A stretch of 64,000 nucleotides of DNA from Cryptomeria japonica (lineage: Eukaryota; Streptophyta; Pinopsida; Cupressales; Cupressaceae), in the NCBI RefSeq assembly GCF_030272615.1, contig NC_081408.1, positions 619,190,476 through 619,254,475 of the forward strand, given 5' to 3'. The notes under the pieces were generated by a model, which saw only the letters and a list, made by a program, of their open reading frames with translations, was not told where the DNA came from and searched no databases. Below, in pieces: positions 58,900 through 64,000 of the stretch (the first letter of the stretch is position 1; every line of letters begins with the position of its first letter). A program made the translations under genes and the position numbers.

Positions 58900-60276
58900 T
58901 GTATTCTGCACCATAGTCTGTGGACATTTTTGTACACTTACACATATCCATATCATTCTATCCTACAAGACCTTGGATTCATATGACACACACAGCTAAT
59001 AGAAAGTTTTGTGGGATGCAAAATTCATCTTCTATTAACAAAGTAATCAATTAGAAACAAGGGAAATCATGAATCCCTATCCTAACCAGAATTTAACAAA
59101 CAATACAATGGAATAACGCAATTAAGAAATATGAATTATAAATCAAATCAAATAAAAAACTCCCTATTCTGTGACTACATAGAACTTCCATTGCTTTTCT
59201 CCTCATCATGGTATGATGGCTCTCATATATTGCGCTGGTAACCTGCAAGTGACACAAAGATTCAAAGTTCGTGATTGTTGAAAATGGAGATTGGATGCTC
59301 AATTTATAGAAAATTGGAGAGGATTGATTGAAAGGTGGAACAGAATGATCAAGAGGTGTGAACTTAGGTGAGCTCAAATGAAAATTGATAGTTGAACTGC
59401 TGACTGTAGGAGTGAAACTCAATAGATTGAATAGATTAATTGAGTCAACTAATTGATGAAAGAGTTAACTAAAGGAAGAAAAAGAATGATTGGAGGAAAT
59501 AAAGAGGATGACACAGAGAGCTAAATTTAGAAAAAGCTATCTGAAAGATAAAATAGAAGTTGAAGAGATAAATGATTTAATTAATTGATTGATTTAATTA
59601 ATTAATTTAGCATGTGCTTGCATTTAGATTTAGATTTTCAATTTGATCTTTGCATGAAATATTATTCAAATAATTGAATTTAAATTAATTCAATTTAGCA
59701 TTTGAATATATTTAGAACTTGACTTTGATTTTCAATTTGGTCTTTGAAATCATGCACATGTATTTTAATTTGGAAGAAATTAGAAGAATATGAAATTAAA
59801 TGAAATTAGAATTAGGGGATTTGGAAATGGAAGAATTAAAAGAACTAATTAATTAAATAATTTAAAGAAACTATTTAATTATGTAGAAATGGACTTTAAT
59901 TAAATAATAAAGATTATTTAATTTAAAGAATTAATCACAATTAATTAAATAATAAATATTTAATTAATATTTAGAAGAGAGTTGAATGATTAGATAATTA
60001 GAGATGGAAATTGAATAATTAGTAATTTATTTAAATAATGAAAATTATTTAAATTGGGGAATTAATCAAGTTTAATTAAATAATAAATATTTAACTAATA
60101 TTTAGAAAATGATGATAGAATTAGGAAATAGAATAATTAGTAAGATTATGAAGAAATGTGAAATTAGAAGAATTTAGAAGAATAATATTAATTAACTTAA
60201 TTAAATAATAAAGATTATTTAATCAATTAGAGGAATAATTAGTACATGATCAATGAGACATTTTTGGGTGTCTACA
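58900..60276 (-). mobile_element. Gypsy 3' LTR; left edge uncertain
   Basis: On the minus strand it starts TGTAGACACCCAAAAATG at 60276 directly after the PPT. U3 (59560-60250) is dense in TTAATTAAATAAT words. A TATA-like CTATAAATTGAGC lies at about 59299-59311. The downstream edge was not found; by comparison with the other LTRs it should lie between about 58800 and 59000. Confidence 0.65.
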
Positions 60277-60384
60277 TTTGCCCCTCTTTGAGACAAAGTC
60301 GGAACGATATTGTTTCAAAGAAAATGAAAAATTCTGCCCCAGTATGCCTTGGTATTGCTGTATAGTGTAAATATGCCCCCTCGG
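60277..60384 (-). promoter_or_regulatory. Three GGGGCA modules including the PPT, copy 2
   Basis: On the minus strand: CCGAGGGGGCATA (60384-60372), ACTGGGGCAGA (60343-60333) and CTCAAAGAGGGGCAAA (60292-60277). Order and wording match 11486-11657, although the intervening sequence does not align well. Confidence 0.65.
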
Positions 60385-60552
60385 AAAAAGATGGTCGGAA
60401 AATTCAAAAATTGAGACCATGTTTTTTATACTAGTGTAAAGAGCAAGCGTGTGAAATTTCGTGTCATTTCAAGATCGTTTGAGTACACTACAAGTTGTTT
60501 GAAGCTGGTGGGGACCACGGGCATCGAGGTGTCTTAAAACTCTAATTTTGAG

Positions 60553-60562
60553 CTATAAATAG
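60553..60562 (+). promoter_or_regulatory. TATA box of antisense PMD gene, copy 2
   Basis: CTATAAATAG, 101 bases before the ATG at 60654. A transcript would start near 60590. It faces away from the LTR, whose U3 begins about 280 bp to the left, so the two promoters are divergent. Confidence 0.6.
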
Positions 60563-60653
60563 AGAATTCTAGGTTTTCATTTGCTCATTTGTAATTTGGT
60601 AATTCCTTGGTTTCTTTGCAATTTGTGTGCTTTTTTTTGAGTATTTGATCATC

Positions 60654-63035
60654 ATGGCTGGTTATAGAGCTCGATTGCACCTGTCGGACAGAGTACGTTC
60701 ATATCAGAGACCTCCTGGGACCAGCGCCATAGTATTTTTCCAATTTTTTTCCTGATTTTTGCCTGTTTTATGCCTTTTTTTTCAAAAAAATTCATGATCA
60801 CTTTTTGCTCTCTGTTACACAATCACTTGTCGATTTTCACGTATTAGTGTTAAGTGTACCACAAACGCTTTAAATGCTACGCATGCATCGTAAGTGTTAC
60901 ACATTAGTGTTAACATGTCGCATTCGTGTATATCATTACACATAATTGTTTTTGTTACGCATGCGCCCATTTTGTTACGCATTAGCTTTAATCATTACAC
61001 AAGAGTCAATATTGTACCACATAAGTCATAATTGTTACGCATTCATTGTATATGTAAGTTTTTCTCATGCGTTTGAAAATATTTAAGTTTTTCTAGATCT
61101 GATATCTGATATTTTGATCATTTTCTCGTTGCAGGAGAACATTGGAGTGTTATACTATCGACAGAGCAGACCTAGTGGACTTGATCTCTGAGCTGACTTA
61201 CCGGATGATGAGATCGAGCATATCCATCAGCTTGGTCTATACCATATTTCACATTTTCTAGAGGTTATGGCCAACAGGGCCATGATTATAGCTTTGATAG
61301 AGCGGTGGCATTCTGAGACTTGTTTTTTTCATCTTCCGATTGGTGAGGCATCCATTACCTTAGAGGATGTATGGCATATACTACATATTCCCATTCATGG
61401 TGAGAGAGTTATATATGACCATGATGATGGCATTGCCGGACTTCATGCACTTTTTGAGTGTGAGATTCAGGATTTGCAGATCAGTGGCCATTATGAGATC
61501 CCTTGGGCCTGATTAGATTACGATGACCTGACCATTGTATTATGCGGTATTGTCAGTGGTTTACTGATACCTGATAGACGAGGTCATGGGCTTCTAGTTG
61601 GATGGGGCAGAGTGCTCCATGATATGATTGTGCATCATCGCCTGTATGCCTGGGGTCCTTGTCTACTTGCCATGTTGTATTATTAGATGCATGGTATTGT
61701 GTATCTGGGATACCGTTCTATCAGTTGTGGTGTTACTTTGCTTCAAACATGGGCTTGGGAGCACATTTCTATTTCTAGGCCTGTCATTCATGTAGACTTG
61801 CAGTCGGGTGAGCCTTATGCCTTCAGGTATACAACAGGTATTAGACACAAGGGTTCGGGGAACACCTTGTACTGGAGACATTAGTTTGATATATTGCAGC
61901 ATTTTATTTGGAGACCTTATTTAGATTGCCCTGGTTGGCTTGATGATGTAGTGCACTTGTCTTTCTGCTGACAACAGAGATATCTTATTGGGAGGACCTT
62001 TGAGACTCAGTGGATCATAGAGATGTATCTTCCTGGGTGGGTTCTCAAATAGTTCGCTGAGGTACAGGTGACACCTGTGGTTACTGCATATTTTGCTCAT
62101 GTATCGCGAGAGGTATCTGATTGGGGTGTGTGCATTCAGCCACATGTTGCTTCTATGGAGTTTGATTCTTTGTAGCCATTACTCTGGGTTGGGGTAGAGG
62201 TGCAGCGGATCCAGGGACGACAACAGAGTATGATACATGGTTTGCTAGGCACAGGCCAGTGCCTTTGACCGATCCTGTTGTTCCTATTACAGCACAGCAG
62301 ATTCACCATCCTAGATAGTGGTTGAGGATAGACACAGGGGAGAGAGCTGGAGGAGATGGTGGAGATGAGGGAGGAGGTGGTGGAGATGGGGGAGGTGGTG
62401 AGGGAGGAGAGGGAGATGAGGGAGATGAGGACGTAGACATTGGTGGAGACACCGAGTCTATTAGCAGTGAGGACAGTGATGATTCTTCAGAGTCATCGAG
62501 CACCAAGGTTAGGAATGATGATGATGATATGCTAGAGTTGGAGGATGTGCCTACCGTAGAGGGTGGGATAGGAGAGGTTGGTGATGGGGAAGAGCTGCAG
62601 ACTCTTAGAGTGCGGGTCTAGAGCTTGGAGGATGAGGTCACTAGACGAGATTTCGAGCGAGAGACCTACCGTGCAGATTATGGTGCCTTTGAGGCTGAGT
62701 GAGTTCATCTCTAGAGGGAGAGAGATGAGGCAGTGCGACGATGTCAGATCACTATGGATGCCTTTGATCAGCTTTTTAGAGCAGGTACAGATGCACATGA
62801 CCAGGGAGAGAGATACTTCACTGCTGCACAGGAGGCTATTTATTATAGATAGGCATATGAGAGAGCCATCCCTGAGGGTTAGAGGGAGCCTATCTTCAGT
62901 GCATTCATGGGGAGGAGATCGAGTAGATCTACTTCACGACGGACTATCAGTGGTGGCGTTATGGAACCACCTCGACATCCTGGGGTAGGATCTAGTGGAC
63001 ATGATCCACCTGCTGATAGAGGCAGTGTTGGCTGA
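60654..63035 (+). pseudogene. Antisense plant mobile domain (PMD) gene, copy 2
   Basis: Exon 1 starts at ATG 60654 (MAGYRARLHLSDRVRSYQRP) and ends near 60730, where GTATTT is a possible donor. Exon 2 starts at 61135 after TCGTTGCAG. It encodes NIGVLYYRQSRPSGLDL, a stop, IIALIERWHSETCFFHLPIG, EASITLEDVWHILHIPIHG, GVTLLQTWAWEHI, RYLIGRTFETQWIIEMYLPG, a Gly/Asp-rich linker (about 62340-62440), a Ser/Asp patch (ISSEDSDDSSESSS), a helix (RDEAVRRCQITMDAFDQLF) and the end motif YERAIPEG ... RRSSRSTSRR, stop 63035. Copy 1 has the same order. About a dozen stops occur, mostly TAG or TGA where copy 1 or the family has Gln, Trp or Arg. The linker is in one frame with exon 2 after a small shift near 62320. 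Element-borne PMD genes are known; their function is not settled. Confidence 0.8.
60838..61060 (+). repeat. Degenerate ACGCAT/GTTAC motif array in the PMD intron
   Basis: About a dozen variants of ttacgcatta (acgtattagtgtta, tacgcatgcat, ttacacatta, ttacgcattcatt) in 220 bp at 15-25 bp spacing, within the proposed intron. It occupies the same place as the GCGCTA array of copy 1 but with a different core. Confidence 0.7.
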
Positions 63036-63251
63036 TCATGTTATCTAAGCCTCCGGGCTTATTTATTGTATTCACACACATTATCATTTTTGAGTTATAT
63101 ATATAGCATGCGGGTTTGGCAATGATGTATGTATTTTTTTGCTTTCCATGTATGCTTTATGAGTTTTATGATGCATATCTATTTGAATTCTATATGATTC
63201 TAAATGTAATGGTAACACATGTGTGTAGTAATGATGTAAATGAAATCTAAA

Positions 63252-63421
63252 ATAAATGCTAATGAACTCTATAATGAAATGCAGATGAATCTATAATGAA
63301 TGCCAATAAATATATAATGAATGCAAATGAATCTATAATAAATGCAAATGAATCTATAATGAATGCAAGTGAATCTATAATGAATGCAAATAAATCTATA
63401 ATGAAATGCAGATAAATCTAT
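63252..63421 (+). repeat. 21-bp tandem repeat, about eight copies
   Basis: Units like aatctataatgaatgcaaat(g) recur at near 21-bp spacing with few substitutions. It begins about 217 bp after the PMD stop. Confidence 0.85.
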
Positions 63422-64000
63422 TTTTGTATGATAATGGTTGAACCAATTTTAACTCAGATACACCTTTTAAGAAATGTTAGTCAGATGATAGAGAGAAAAA
63501 TTGATGATAGAAAGAATGTTAGAAAGAATGCGATTTTAGACAGAAGATGAGAAACCAACAAACTATCAATAAGAAAATGAGATGAAAATAAGAATGAAAT
63601 TGAATAAATCACGAACCTGTGTCACATATTTTATTGCGTCAATATATATTCATCACTGAGCCTTATTATTTGAACAATGAAGCTTTAGCACATCAAGGTA
63701 TAAGGAACCAAGATGCAAAGATATCTCATTGTAGAAACAAACATGTAGCAGACAAGGAGTGAACCCTCCATTCTGAGAATTGTGTTAGGGGTCAAGGTAT
63801 GTGTGGCGATTTCACCTTGATGTGAAGGCTCTTATCACAGACACCCACTAGAGCAATTTCCCTAGAATTTCATTGGTTCACACCACAAACAGCAAACAAA
63901 GAAAAAGATAATGCCCATCATAGCTCCTCTAGTCACTTGTGGACATCCTTGAGTAGCATAGGAACAATATCTGTCGCCAAATGATAAAAAAATAAAGACT
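63422..64000. other. Non-coding end of window
   Basis: No frame or repeat seen. It should be the spacer between the PMD gene and pol of the minus-strand gypsy element. Confidence 0.4.

Larger units (their letters stand above)
58900..64000 (-). mobile_element. Gypsy (Tat/Ogre-like) element, 3' end, inverted copy
   Basis: Read on the minus strand: minisatellite (63421-63252), an antisense PMD gene (its coding strand is plus, 60654-63035), GGGGCA modules, PPT (60292-60277) and a 3' LTR from 60276 leftward. Integrase would lie beyond 64000. The layout is the mirror of 5415-13085. Confidence 0.7.

Overview
The window reads as nuclear DNA of a large plant genome, most likely a gymnosperm. It is AT-rich and almost wholly built of old, nested transposable elements. 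Every recognisable reading frame belongs to a plant mobile-element family: Ty3/gypsy integrase, plant mobile domain, copia-type CCHC knuckles, MULE transposase, and an RNase H of the RVT_3 type. The species assignment is inference. I found no intact housekeeping gene, no rRNA or tRNA gene and no CRISPR array. Nearly every long frame carries a few in-frame stops, so most coding entries are listed as pseudogenes.

Layout. 1-5414: right part of a minus-strand copia-type element (E1) with a 5' LTR, an initiator-Met PBS, a zinc-knuckle ORF1 and an ORF2 ending in a long Glu/Lys helix. It sits inside the pol region of a plus-strand gypsy element. 5415-13085: the rest of that gypsy element, comprising integrase, an antisense plant-mobile-domain (PMD) gene with its own TATA box and intron, a polypurine tract and an LTR. 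13086-19065: two gypsy leader/LTR blocks facing each other in inverted orientation. 19066-34890: poorly understood plus-strand exons with 18-residue and roughly 40-residue internal repeats and a possible En/Spm-like domain, split by a complete 7.7-kb non-autonomous element (E2, 23942-31689). 36151-43583: two minus-strand copies (E3, E4) of a large uncharacterised gene whose core resembles ORF2 of E1 and E2. 43794-45431: an 84-bp repeat array folded back on itself. 46034-49560: a decayed MULE transposase with a SWIM zinc finger plus a downstream unknown ORF. 50418-53190: fragments (zinc knuckle, acidic ORF, RNase H, PMD). 53988-55347: gypsy LTR and leader. 58020-58727: an unrecognised gene fragment. 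About 58900-64000: a minus-strand gypsy element end with LTR, polypurine tract and a second antisense PMD gene.

How the parts work together. The two gypsy ends (5.4-13.1 kb and 58.9-64 kb) share one architecture: minisatellite, PMD gene antisense to pol, intron holding a degenerate GCGCTA/ACGCAT array, TATA box, GGGGCA modules, polypurine tract, LTR. E1 and E2 share another: LTR, Met PBS, coiled-coil plus four CCHC knuckles, a large ORF2, and (in E2, complete) no protease, integrase, reverse transcriptase or RNase H. E2 must therefore have been mobilised in trans. The most noteworthy candidate for an undescribed system is this RT-less ORF1/ORF2 family and its apparent relatives E3/E4. Second is the self-contained antisense PMD gene with its conserved promoter modules and motif arrays.
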